A stretch of DNA of 45,806 bases from Oribacterium sp. (lineage in GTDB: Bacteria; Bacillota_A; Clostridia; Lachnospirales; Lachnospiraceae): NCBI GenBank assembly GCA_004554245.1, contig SFND01000018.1, forward strand, positions 1 through 45,806, in the 5' to 3' direction. Position 1 is the first letter of the stretch. The number at the start of each line of letters is the position of its first letter. Positions 16,786-24,869 of this stretch are shown here, piece after piece. Under the pieces are notes generated by a model that searched no databases, was not told where the DNA came from, and saw only the letters and a program-made list of their open reading frames with translations. A program made the position numbers and the translations under genes.

Positions 16786-19700
16786 ATGCCCGATGTACAT
16801 CGATCTGAAGCTTCTGTGAAGTCCGCCATATCAACCACCTCCACCTCTTCCCTACAGAAATCATCTGGAGAAACTAAAAACATGGCAGCCGCATGTCCGG
16901 CGGTCGATGATGTACCGTCTTCTCTGCCGCCTCCGAAAAAGCCACAGCACATGACATGGGCAATGTCTCTGGCCTCAGCCTATGCGCGTATTTTTTCTGC
17001 GTTGGAAAGCGGCAGGGATGTGCTGGCGATGCCACCAGTCGGTTCGCTTCGTCTGGACTGCTACCGGCAGCTTGTGAAGCAGCTTACAGGCATCACGCTG
17101 ATCATTTCTTCATATAAAGAGCGTATGGAAAAAGAAATCGATATCCTCGAAAAGGATGGCATCCCTGCGGCGATGCTGCATTCCGGACTGTCGGATTATG
17201 CCATGGCTGCACAGCTCGAGCGCATCCGACGCCGTCATTTCCAGGTGCTCTTTGCCTCACCGGGCCTTCTAGAGGACCCGAAAATGCGCTCGTTTCTCGT
17301 CTTCAAAACGACGATATCTCTGATCGTCATCGACGAAGCACAGATCTGTTCGATCCACGCACCACATTTCCAGCCGCTCTATCACTCGATTCCACTTCTG
17401 CTGAAGGATCTCGAACGCCATGCAGCATCCTCCCGTCCGCCGGTCCTTGCGCTGACACTGCCGACAACGCGTCAGATGGAGCAGGACATCGGGCACTTTT
17501 TCTCACTTCAGCATCCACTTCTCGTCCGTCACTCGTTTGAATGTCCGAATCTCTTTCTATCCGTGCATCGCCCGCAGCGCAAGGCACCATTTCTTCTCGA
17601 TTTTCTGCGCCGCCACGAAGATGAGGCAGGCATCATCTACTGCACCGAGCATCGGCTGACGGAGCACATCGCGCAGCTGCTCAATCGCAGCGGTTTCCCG
17701 GCATTGTCCTACCACGCAGGTCTGACCCGCGAGGAACGCATGGCGAATGCCCGTGCATTCTGCGCCGGCGCTCCTTCGTCCGACCGGCGTATACAGCGGC
17801 CGTCCACACACGATGCCGAGGCCCATGCCGGTGCCCGGATCCTCGTCGTGACGCCGGATCCTTTTCTCGAGCTCGACCGGTCGGATGTGCGTTTCGTGCT
17901 GCACTACACGATGCCGGAAAGTCTCGAGCGCTACTATCAGGAGCTCGTCCACGCGGGGCGTGACGGACTTCCGGCCGAATGCATTCTCCTCGCGAACGAG
18001 CGCGACTTCGAGCTCCAGCGCACGAAGCTCGAGAAGGTGACGCTCGGCTACCAGGCGTATCCGGAAGCCGTCGCGCAGGTGAAGCGACAGTTGGAGGCGA
18101 TGCGTCGCTACGCGATGACGCACCAGTGCCTGCGATCCTTTCTCCGGGATTATTTCGGGGGTGAAGATCCCGTCGATTATGAAGTCATCACGCTGCCGTC
18201 GCGGAATCGCGTGCTGACGAGCGCAGAGCTGCCGGTCGACGAAAGCCTGCGGACGATCCGACAGTCCGGACACTACCCGAAAAACCGCGTCCAGAAGGTG
18301 TCGATGCAGCTCAAGCGTGCGGAGAAGCAGCATATCTTCATCCGCTACGCAGATCAGGCATACATGAAGAACCAGGCTTACAAATATGAACATCTCCGCA
18401 CGGATCCATGGGAGCTGTGCGAGCCCGGCATCCGCGTGCAGCGCTTCCGGGCATTTTCCATCCCACGTGACAGCTGCTGCGTGAACTGTGATCCGGAACA
18501 CTTTCTCGAAGAAGACCGCTATGGCATCAGCGACACCATGGGCCTGCAGGAACGGATGCGCGAACATCGGCACCAGCTCGAGACGGATATGGATGTCGGG
18601 CGGAAGATCCGTCTGTGGAAGGCAGGCGAAAAACCGTACCACTTTGATTATGATGCGCACACGAAGTGCACAGGAAGGATTATGGCGATGCGAAAAGTCG
18701 AATATCAGAAAACAGCAGCTACGATGGCCGCGGTGCTCGGTCAATCATCCAAATCGTCGATCAAAACACCTGCGCACGCATCGACTGCGCCAGGGCCATC
18801 ATCAGGCGTGCCAGAGTCCCCAGCGGACGACCGTCTCCCGGCTACCACGCCATGCGAGGGCAATGCCTCTGTCCGGACCAACAATGGCAAGGCCGGCAGG
18901 GGCGGATATGCGCGTGGCAGCGATGACGAGGCCGGCAGTGTCGGATATGCCCGGACTGACGATGCCGAGGCCGGCAGGGGCGGATATGCCCGGACCAGCG
19001 ATGGCGAAGCGGAAGCACAGCAGCTTCGGCTGCTTGAAAACGCCCGTCTCGAGATTTCGCCCGAGATGCGGACACACCTGCTCGGAAATCTGAAGGCGCT
19101 TCGGAAGCGGCTCGCGATGGAACGGAGTGTGCAGGCGTATCTGATTTTCACCGACAAATCACTGGTGGAGATGTGTCGTATGCTCCCGCTCACCCGCGAG
19201 GAATTCGCACGCATCTATGGCGTCGGTCAGCGGAAGCTGGAACTCCACTACGAAGCCTTCATCGATGAGATCCGGAAAGCCCTCGATCCTGCGTATGTCG
19301 CAGATTTCTATGAAAACGTGTCGGAAGAGATGCAGGTGGATATGCAGGATGGTACCGGAGCCTGTGTGACCGGAGAGCGTACCGGCATGAATGACTCAGC
19401 GGACCCGGTACGCGTCGCAGAGTTCTATGCAAATGCGTCGGAAGAGGTTCAGTGTACAGCCGGAGAGCGTACCGGCATGAATGACTCGGTGGACGCTGCA
19501 CGCGTAAAGCGGGCGCCAGGTACATATGCGCCGTCTTCAAATCCTGTCATACCGACGAGTGTTATAAAGCCGATTCCACAGGAAAGGTCAGAATCACAGA
19601 GAAATCCGAAATATCGTTTCATCCCGGATGATGTCCTGCTGGCCTTCCTCGAGGAGAAGTACCTGCAGCAGCGGACGCGAAAGCAGGTGAAGAAAAAGCA

Positions 19701-20268
19701 GGACTTCTTCCTGACCGTGGCAGAAGCCGCCTCCTTCCGCTGCGCAGATGGCCTGCGCTCGCCGGAAATCGCCGCGCTTCTGAACGCGCTCGTCGCGGAA
19801 GCGGAGGAAATCTCTTCTACGAATAGCCGCATCGCTTCAATCGACGTCGGCGCTTCGGACAATGGATCAACATCAGCCGCAGTGGCGACGGAGAACCCGG
19901 GCGAAACGCAGACATCGAATGCAGTGGCGATGGAGAACCCGGGCGAAATACAGATATCAGATGCAGTGGCGGCGAAGAACCCGGGCGAATTAACGAATCA
20001 GCAAAAGCCGCGCGTTCGGGAGCGAAAGAAGTTGTCTGGTGCGACCATCAATCGAAAGCTGGCGGAGCTTGGCTATCTGAAATTAAGCGAATACAGATTC
20101 AACGGCAGGCCGCATCAGACCTTCCTCCCAACCACCAAAGGAGAGGCTGCCGGCATTGTCCTAGGCACCCGTAAGAGCCAGGGTGGCGTGGACTACCCGA
20201 CCGCTTACTTCAGCGCAGCCGCCGCAAGCTGGGTCGCGACGCTGTTCGTCCGGGACGAGACGAAGTGA
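16786..20268 (+). CDS. RecQ-like helicase-family protein with degenerate ATPase motifs and an HRDC domain
   Basis: The 1160-residue protein aligns by eye to RecQ helicases, but most motifs are altered. Motif I is MPPVGSLRLDCY (82-93), where MPTGGGKSLCY is expected, so the Walker A lysine is absent. Motif Ia is SSYKERM, motif II DEAQ (183-186), motif III TLPTT, motif V PFLELDRSDVRFVLHY, and motif VI YYQELVHAGRDGLPAE. Zinc-module remnants are split by about 100 residues (QCLRSFLRDYFGGE, then CCVNCDPE). An HRDC-like domain lies near 785-835 (AYLIFTDKSLVEM). A C-terminal winged-helix-like segment has INRKLAELGYL and PTTKGEAAGI. Glycine/Asp repeats (GGYAR) and Ala/Glu repeats fill the linkers. ATP-driven unwinding looks doubtful; a DNA-binding role is possible. 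ATG 16786 follows AAAGGAA by 10 nt. Probably co-transcribed with the nuclease gene downstream. Confidence 0.8.
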   Translation: MPDVHRSEASVKSAISTTSTSSLQKSSGETKNMAAACPAVDDVPSSLPPPKKPQHMTWAMSLASAYARIFSALESGRDVLAMPPVGSLRLDCYRQLVKQLTGITLIISSYKERMEKEIDILEKDGIPAAMLHSGLSDYAMAAQLERIRRRHFQVLFASPGLLEDPKMRSFLVFKTTISLIVIDEAQICSIHAPHFQPLYHSIPLLLKDLERHAASSRPPVLALTLPTTRQMEQDIGHFFSLQHPLLVRHSFECPNLFLSVHRPQRKAPFLLDFLRRHEDEAGIIYCTEHRLTEHIAQLLNRSGFPALSYHAGLTREERMANARAFCAGAPSSDRRIQRPSTHDAEAHAGARILVVTPDPFLELDRSDVRFVLHYTMPESLERYYQELVHAGRDGLPAECILLANERDFELQRTKLEKVTLGYQAYPEAVAQVKRQLEAMRRYAMTHQCLRSFLRDYFGGEDPVDYEVITLPSRNRVLTSAELPVDESLRTIRQSGHYPKNRVQKVSMQLKRAEKQHIFIRYADQAYMKNQAYKYEHLRTDPWELCEPGIRVQRFRAFSIPRDSCCVNCDPEHFLEEDRYGISDTMGLQERMREHRHQLETDMDVGRKIRLWKAGEKPYHFDYDAHTKCTGRIMAMRKVEYQKTAATMAAVLGQSSKSSIKTPAHASTAPGPSSGVPESPADDRLPATTPCEGNASVRTNNGKAGRGGYARGSDDEAGSVGYARTDDAEAGRGGYARTSDGEAEAQQLRLLENARLEISPEMRTHLLGNLKALRKRLAMERSVQAYLIFTDKSLVEMCRMLPLTREEFARIYGVGQRKLELHYEAFIDEIRKALDPAYVADFYENVSEEMQVDMQDGTGACVTGERTGMNDSADPVRVAEFYANASEEVQCTAGERTGMNDSVDAARVKRAPGTYAPSSNPVIPTSVIKPIPQERSESQRNPKYRFIPDDVLLAFLEEKYLQQRTRKQVKKKQDFFLTVAEAASFRCADGLRSPEIAALLNALVAEAEEISSTNSRIASIDVGASDNGSTSAAVATENPGETQTSNAVAMENPGEIQISDAVAAKNPGELTNQQKPRVRERKKLSGATINRKLAELGYLKLSEYRFNGRPHQTFLPTTKGEAAGIVLGTRKSQGGVDYPTAYFSAAAASWVATLFVRDETK

Positions 20269-20318
20269 AGCCGGAAACATTGGCAGACCATGCAGAGGTC
20301 CGAGAAATGGCGGGAGCT

Positions 20319-20472
20319 GGGGCTCGGGATGACAAGTGCAGGCGCTGCAGATGCCGAAGATGACAAACAAAGACGATGCAGATGTCGGAGATGACAAACA
20401 CAGGCGTTGCAGATGCCGAAGATGACAAACACAGGCACTGCCGGGGCTCGAGATGACAAGTGTATGCGAGCA
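20319..20472. repeat. 31-bp tandem repeat between the RecQ-like and nuclease genes
   Basis: GATGACAA recurs at 20328, 20359, 20390, 20421 and 20452, an exact 31-bp period, with CAGATGCCGAA in the conserved copies. It fills most of the 314-bp gap between the two plus-strand genes. A 31-bp unit is not a multiple of three, and all frames are interrupted by stops. The first copy resembles the end of the upstream gene (CGGGACGAGACGAAGTGA against CGGGATGACAAGTG), a possible fourth case of 3'-end duplication. Confidence 0.88.
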
Positions 20473-20582
20473 TGGCCCGGTGGGAAAGCATGGGCGGACG
20501 CTGCCTGTCATCAGAGAAGTACAGACATGAAACACAAGCGTCATGTTTTTTAGGGAAACCACTTGACGATATAGGGAGGATT

Positions 20583-21392
20583 ATGGATTTATCTGAAAAA
20601 ATGAAATATGAAATCGAGCGGCTGCAGCGTACTCGCACGCAGTATGAAGGCTGGCTGGAAACCGCGCCGGAGGGGAGTCTTTACTTCCATAATAATGAGC
20701 GTGGGGCTGCATGGCTGTATCGCGCACCAGACTCTGAGAAAGCACGTTATCTTTCAAGAACAGAGGTGGAGCTCGCAGAAAAGCTGGCGCTGAAGCGTCT
20801 CTATCGTGCCCGGCTCAAGGATATCGATCAGCAGATCGCCGCCTACTCAAACTGTTTGAAAGCGCTGGAAAAAGCTCATCGAGTAGAGCATTTGCTGGAA
20901 CGTTCAGAAGCACTGCGCGTATTGACGGCCCACTACCTCTACTATTTGCCACAGGATCTTGCGGAGTGGGTCAATGCTGACTACGAAAAAAATCCGGCAA
21001 ATCCGGAAAATCTGAAAGTGCCCACAATAGCTGGTGAATATGTTCGTTCGAAATCCGAGCGCGCAATTTATAACCTGCTGCGCAATGCGAATCTTCCATT
21101 CCGTTATGAATGCAAGCTGGAGCTGGAGCATGCCCGAAGGCCGAACTATCCGGATTTTACGATTCTGAATCCAAATAATGGGAAGACCTACTACTATGAA
21201 CATTTCGGCATGATGGATGATCCGAATTACCAGCAAGACTTCTTAAGCAAGATGCGAACCTTTCTGAATAACGGAATCTATCCTGGCGTGAACCTGATCA
21301 TGTCGTTTGAAACAAAGGATACGCCGATCGATGAGGTTTATGTGAATCATCTGCTCGAATACTACTTCGGAAATGTGATGGAAAAAAGATAA
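20583..21392 (+). CDS. Putative PD-(D/E)XK-superfamily nuclease
   Basis: From ATG 20583, with AGGGAGGA 2 nt upstream (20573-20580), the protein has 269 residues. The first half (1-125) is charged and coiled-coil-like. The second half has a restriction-endonuclease-like pattern: YVRSKSERAIYNLL (E159), RPNYPDFTIL (D191) and YYYEHFGMMDDPNY (E206-H207). This fits PD-(D/E)XK nucleases in which the usual lysine is replaced, a variant I recall in small Clostridia proteins. A longer frame from 20460 lacks a ribosome binding site. Its place after the RecQ-like gene suggests a DNA-processing or defence pair. Catalytic activity is inferred, not shown. Confidence 0.65.
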   Translation: MDLSEKMKYEIERLQRTRTQYEGWLETAPEGSLYFHNNERGAAWLYRAPDSEKARYLSRTEVELAEKLALKRLYRARLKDIDQQIAAYSNCLKALEKAHRVEHLLERSEALRVLTAHYLYYLPQDLAEWVNADYEKNPANPENLKVPTIAGEYVRSKSERAIYNLLRNANLPFRYECKLELEHARRPNYPDFTILNPNNGKTYYYEHFGMMDDPNYQQDFLSKMRTFLNNGIYPGVNLIMSFETKDTPIDEVYVNHLLEYYFGNVMEKR

Positions 21393-21509
21393 ATATTTGT
21401 CTGTTGTGGATTTCAAACGCTGTCAAAATGTGGTCGCAGATGTAATTTGAGTCCAAAGCATTCCGTTGATCAGTGATCCACATCCAGTCAGTCAACGATA
21501 TCTACTTTC

Positions 21510-21905
21510 TTTCATATTCGAATATACTGGATAAAATTGGCAGATCCATGAACACCTTTGCCGGATTCAAAACTATCCACTATTTTAAAATCAGATCCTT
21601 TTTGTATAGTTTTGCTCGAAATCGCACATACGCTTAAAAGCGTACTATCTATAATAGATTCCTTTTGAAAAAGGTGGATAGTTGATTTGGCTATTAATGC
21701 TCCATTTGGCTAAGGGCATATCCAATATGTAATCTTTTCGAAATTTATAGATAGTCCAGTATGAAGCTTGCTTCGGAATAAAAGGATTGAGTATCCATCA
21801 TTTAAAAAATCGTCCAATATTAGATGGTTTTCTCTCGCAGGCTCATAAAAAACGCCAAATAGATATCCAGTATTTTTAAAATCCGCTGATACTAGATACT
21901 GCGCC
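21510..21905. repeat. AT-rich repeat island 4
   Basis: Fourth member, core in minus orientation at about 21570-21656: GATAGTACGCTTTTAAGCGT, then ACTATAC at the conserved 39-nt spacing, then TTTTAAAATAGTGGATAG. Degenerate motif copies occupy 21700-21900. No gene can be supported between 21393 and 22181. The bases 21905-22000 show nothing recognisable. Confidence 0.78.
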
Positions 21906-22000
21906 GCGGGACGGCTTCCGCTATGGATACGGATTGTCAATACGGAGGAAGCTGAGCACGCTACAATGTCTGCTTTCTAATCGTGGACGGTACTAATGTC

Positions 22001-22055
22001 AGAAAAACTGAAACCGCGTCGCGGGACCAGTTTCGAGGTCCTGCGGCGCGGTTTC
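22001..22055 (-). terminator. Rho-independent terminator after the NEW3/ABC operon
   Basis: A long stem pairs GAAACCGCG-CGC-GGACC (22010-22028) with GGTCC-GCG-CGCGGTTTC (22037-22055). On the minus strand it is followed by a run of five T (complement of 22002-22007). It lies about 125 nt past the permease stop. Confidence 0.85.
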
Positions 22056-22181
22056 TCTCATGTTTCAAATATATTCGTATGACATCGGCGAAAGCATCCG
22101 TATCCATAATCTTTAGGAGCGGATGTCCGAGCTCATGCTCCCTGGAGCCGAGCTCGATTTCTGCCGGCGTTCTTCACGCCT

Positions 22182-23513
22182 TCACGCGCGGATTTCCTTC
22201 CGCATGAAGCTGATGTAAGCGAGGGCGAAGCCGATGACAACTTCCATGATCATGGCGACGAGGTGCGGCCAGATCTGGAGGAGGGACTGTCCGAGGCTCA
22301 GGTACGAAGCGAGGGCGCCGTTCTGGTACTCGACGAGGGACATGATGTCGAGGGAGCGGACGTTCGGGTTCATGAGGACGGAGGCGGCTTCACTGAAGAG
22401 GTAGTACGGCGAGATACGGTTGATGCCGGTCTGCAGGCGGTACGCGCTGATCACGTCCTGCGCAGAGGCATGGGTACCGGCGAACATCGCGTTTGCGAGG
22501 CCACTCGCCACGAGCGAAAGGAACATGGTGAGGAAGAGCCAGAGCGCGATCGAGGAGAGTGCCGAGGTCGCGGCATGGCGTGAAAGTGTCGAGAAAAGGA
22601 CAGAAATCGCGAGCCATACCGAGATGTACACGCCGCTCAGCAGTAGAAAGATCACGAGGCGCACCCACTCTTCGGCCACCGGCTTTGTGCCGCTCAGCAG
22701 CAGCCCGAGTCCGGACAGAACGCCACCGAGTGAAAAGACCGTCAGGAAGACGACCGTCGCACCCGCGAGAAACTTCGCGTTGATGATGGTATCGCGGTAG
22801 ATTGGCTGTGCAGCGAGGCGGTTCAGCGTGCCCTGCGCCTGCTCGTTGTTGATGGCGTCGAAGCCGAGCATGATGCCGAAGATCGGACCGAGGAAGCCGA
22901 GGAAGCTCTGGAAGCTGTAGATCGAGCTTCCGGCGGTCGTAAACAGCTTCAGAAACTGGAATTCACTGACGCCCTGTCCCTGGGACTGTGCGGCCAATGC
23001 TGTCTGCCGGAGCGATCCGATGGCACCGTAGAGACTCGCCACCGAGACGATCATGAGGAGCGCAAAGAGTGCCCAGAAGCGACGGCTGCAGAGATGATCC
23101 GCGAGCTCCTTTCGGTAGAGCACCGCCATGCCGCAGCGGTTGGTCCGTACATTCGACGCATGACTTTCCGGTGTCTCGCCCGGCAGGAGATCGTCCTCCT
23201 CCATGAACCAGTCGACGATTTTTTTCAGCAGGTTACCGGCAGATTTCTTACCTGCATCTGGCGTTGTAGCCTTTGAAGCCTCCATCCCATCATTTTGTGC
23301 GTCAAATGGAGATGATTCTGCTGCAGTCGCAGAAGCTTCCGCTACAGATCCTGTCATCATATTTATGCCAGCCGCATTTATCGAAACACTGCCATGCATC
23401 GGTGCCGCTCCAACTCTACTGCACTGCGAAAAATTAGCGGCCGTGCCTGAGAAGCTTCTCTCTGAGCGATCGCTTTTCTGTCTTGTTTTCTGTGTGATTT
23501 GTGCGATTGTCAT
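22182..23513 (-). CDS. ABC-2 type transporter permease
   Basis: From ATG 23513, preceded by GGAGGTGA 8 nt upstream, the protein has 443 residues. The conserved part begins near MAVLYRKELADHLCSRRFW and continues with about six transmembrane segments of the ABC-2 permease pattern, including an extracellular loop after TM1 and IFGIMLGFDAINNEQAQGTLNRL before TM3. The first 110 or so residues are a low-complexity Ser/Ala-rich cytoplasmic extension not typical of the family. The start lies inside the upstream ATPase gene, an overlap of 80 nt in another frame. It should form the membrane channel for the ATPase, with the NEW3 protein as an extracellular partner. The substrate is unknown. Confidence 0.85.
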   Translation of the reverse strand: MTIAQITQKTRQKSDRSERSFSGTAANFSQCSRVGAAPMHGSVSINAAGINMMTGSVAEASATAAESSPFDAQNDGMEASKATTPDAGKKSAGNLLKKIVDWFMEEDDLLPGETPESHASNVRTNRCGMAVLYRKELADHLCSRRFWALFALLMIVSVASLYGAIGSLRQTALAAQSQGQGVSEFQFLKLFTTAGSSIYSFQSFLGFLGPIFGIMLGFDAINNEQAQGTLNRLAAQPIYRDTIINAKFLAGATVVFLTVFSLGGVLSGLGLLLSGTKPVAEEWVRLVIFLLLSGVYISVWLAISVLFSTLSRHAATSALSSIALWLFLTMFLSLVASGLANAMFAGTHASAQDVISAYRLQTGINRISPYYLFSEAASVLMNPNVRSLDIMSLVEYQNGALASYLSLGQSLLQIWPHLVAMIMEVVIGFALAYISFMRKEIRA

Positions 23514-24867
23514 AGTTCTCGTCACCTCCTGCTTTTTCGAAATATTTGCGATAGATTTCATCGAGGTCACCGCCACGCTCGTGGAGCTCGCTGAGAAGAT
23601 ATCCGGCGTCCGTCAGCTTCCGGAAGAGCTCCGCGCGGATGTCGCGGCCGGACTCGACGTGGAGGGTTCCATCCTCCTTCACGCCGACGAGACGCACGCC
23701 CGCGATGCCGCGCACCAGAGCCTTCAGCTCTTCGGTCTCGCCAGACGCGCTCTCTTCCGCTGCGCCGCTCTTCACGGCAAATGTCGAGGTCCCATCCGCA
23801 GAGGCCAATGTCTCTGCCGTGGTCTTCATCGTGTCCCGTTCTGCATATGCATCCGACACTGTTCTATGCGCTGCAGCACGCTGCCCATTCGCAGTCTTCT
23901 CTGCGCGGAAGTCTACCATATAAAGGCCTTCGTTCTGCAGCTGTTGTCCGAGCTCGTCGATGCGTCCGCAGGCGATCATCCTTCCTTTTACGAAGATGCC
24001 GACGCGGTCGGATATTTCCTGGATCTGGTAGAGCTCGTGGGAGGAGATCAGGATGGTACGACCATCCTTGACGCTCAGCTCACGAATCAGCGCGGTGAGC
24101 TCACGCATGCCGGACGGGTCGATGCCGAGGGTCGGCTCATCCATGATGATGATTTCCGGATCCTTCATAAGAACATCGGCGATACCGAGACGCTGTCGCA
24201 TACCACGTGAATAGGTGCCGGTTTTTCGATCAGCGGCGTAGGTCATGCCGACCCGCTCGAGGAGGCCGCTGGCCCGCTCTTCCGCTTCTTTTCGTGTGAG
24301 GCCGTTCATCATGCCGGAGAAAATCAGGTTCTCACGACCGCTCATATCCGGATAAAAGCCGACATTATCCGGCAGGTAGCCGACGATTTTTTTGACCGCC
24401 AGCGCATCGCGCGTACAGTCGAGGCCGCTGATTTCAGCGGTGCCGGACGTCGGATCCGTAAGGCCGAGCAGCATCAGGGTCGTGGTGGTCTTACCGGCAC
24501 CATTCGGACCGAGCAGACCGAAGACCTCGCCCTTATGAATCTCAAGGTTCAGGTGATCGACCGCGGTCACGTCGCCGTACTGCTTCACCAGCTCGCTGGT
24601 CCGGATGATGATCTCATGCAGTCCCTCATTCCGCTCGGAACGCCAGTCGGCAGGGTCCCCGACCGCCTCATCGCTGTCGACAGATGCCTGGTCTGTACAC
24701 TTCTCGCTGCATGCGCCACCCGCTACATGCGGATGAAAAAATCGGGCGCTGCATTCAGGCTTCGTCGCCCCAGCGCTGCCGGCGACTTCCGCAGCGCACT
24801 CGGCGTAGTGGTCGTCTGCATTGGCCGTGACCCGCGTGGCGACTGTTCTATTCTGAAGCTCGGTCAT
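23434..24867 (-). CDS. ABC transporter ATP-binding protein with N-terminal extension
   Basis: The 477-residue protein has Walker A GPNGAGKTT at 120-128, an atypical signature YSRGMRQRLGIADV, and Walker B IIIMDEPTLGID, as in exporters of the ABC-2 class. The first 85 residues are a Cys/Ala/Asp-rich extension, although the ATG at 24867 has a good GGGAGG 8 nt upstream; the core only begins at EIIIRTSELVKQYGDV. A second Ala/Thr-rich insert interrupts the C-terminal accessory domain (about 335-385). TGCATTGGC (24817) lies in the extension. The start codon directly follows the NEW3 stop (24870), so the three genes form a tight operon. Confidence 0.88.
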   Translation of the reverse strand: MTELQNRTVATRVTANADDHYAECAAEVAGSAGATKPECSARFFHPHVAGGACSEKCTDQASVDSDEAVGDPADWRSERNEGLHEIIIRTSELVKQYGDVTAVDHLNLEIHKGEVFGLLGPNGAGKTTTTLMLLGLTDPTSGTAEISGLDCTRDALAVKKIVGYLPDNVGFYPDMSGRENLIFSGMMNGLTRKEAEERASGLLERVGMTYAADRKTGTYSRGMRQRLGIADVLMKDPEIIIMDEPTLGIDPSGMRELTALIRELSVKDGRTILISSHELYQIQEISDRVGIFVKGRMIACGRIDELGQQLQNEGLYMVDFRAEKTANGQRAAAHRTVSDAYAERDTMKTTAETLASADGTSTFAVKSGAAEESASGETEELKALVRGIAGVRLVGVKEDGTLHVESGRDIRAELFRKLTDAGYLLSELHERGGDLDEIYRKYFEKAGGDENYDNRTNHTENKTEKRSLREKLLRHGR

Positions 24868-24869
24868 GA

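Noticed and set aside
16581..16952. Minus-strand open frame with EIRILK repeats
   Set aside because: The repeats reflect a 30-bp DNA repeat, and the rest is antisense to the helicase-like gene start.
17557..18744. Minus-strand open frame of 395 codons
   Set aside because: Antisense to the RecQ-like gene, with no start signal and no family features.
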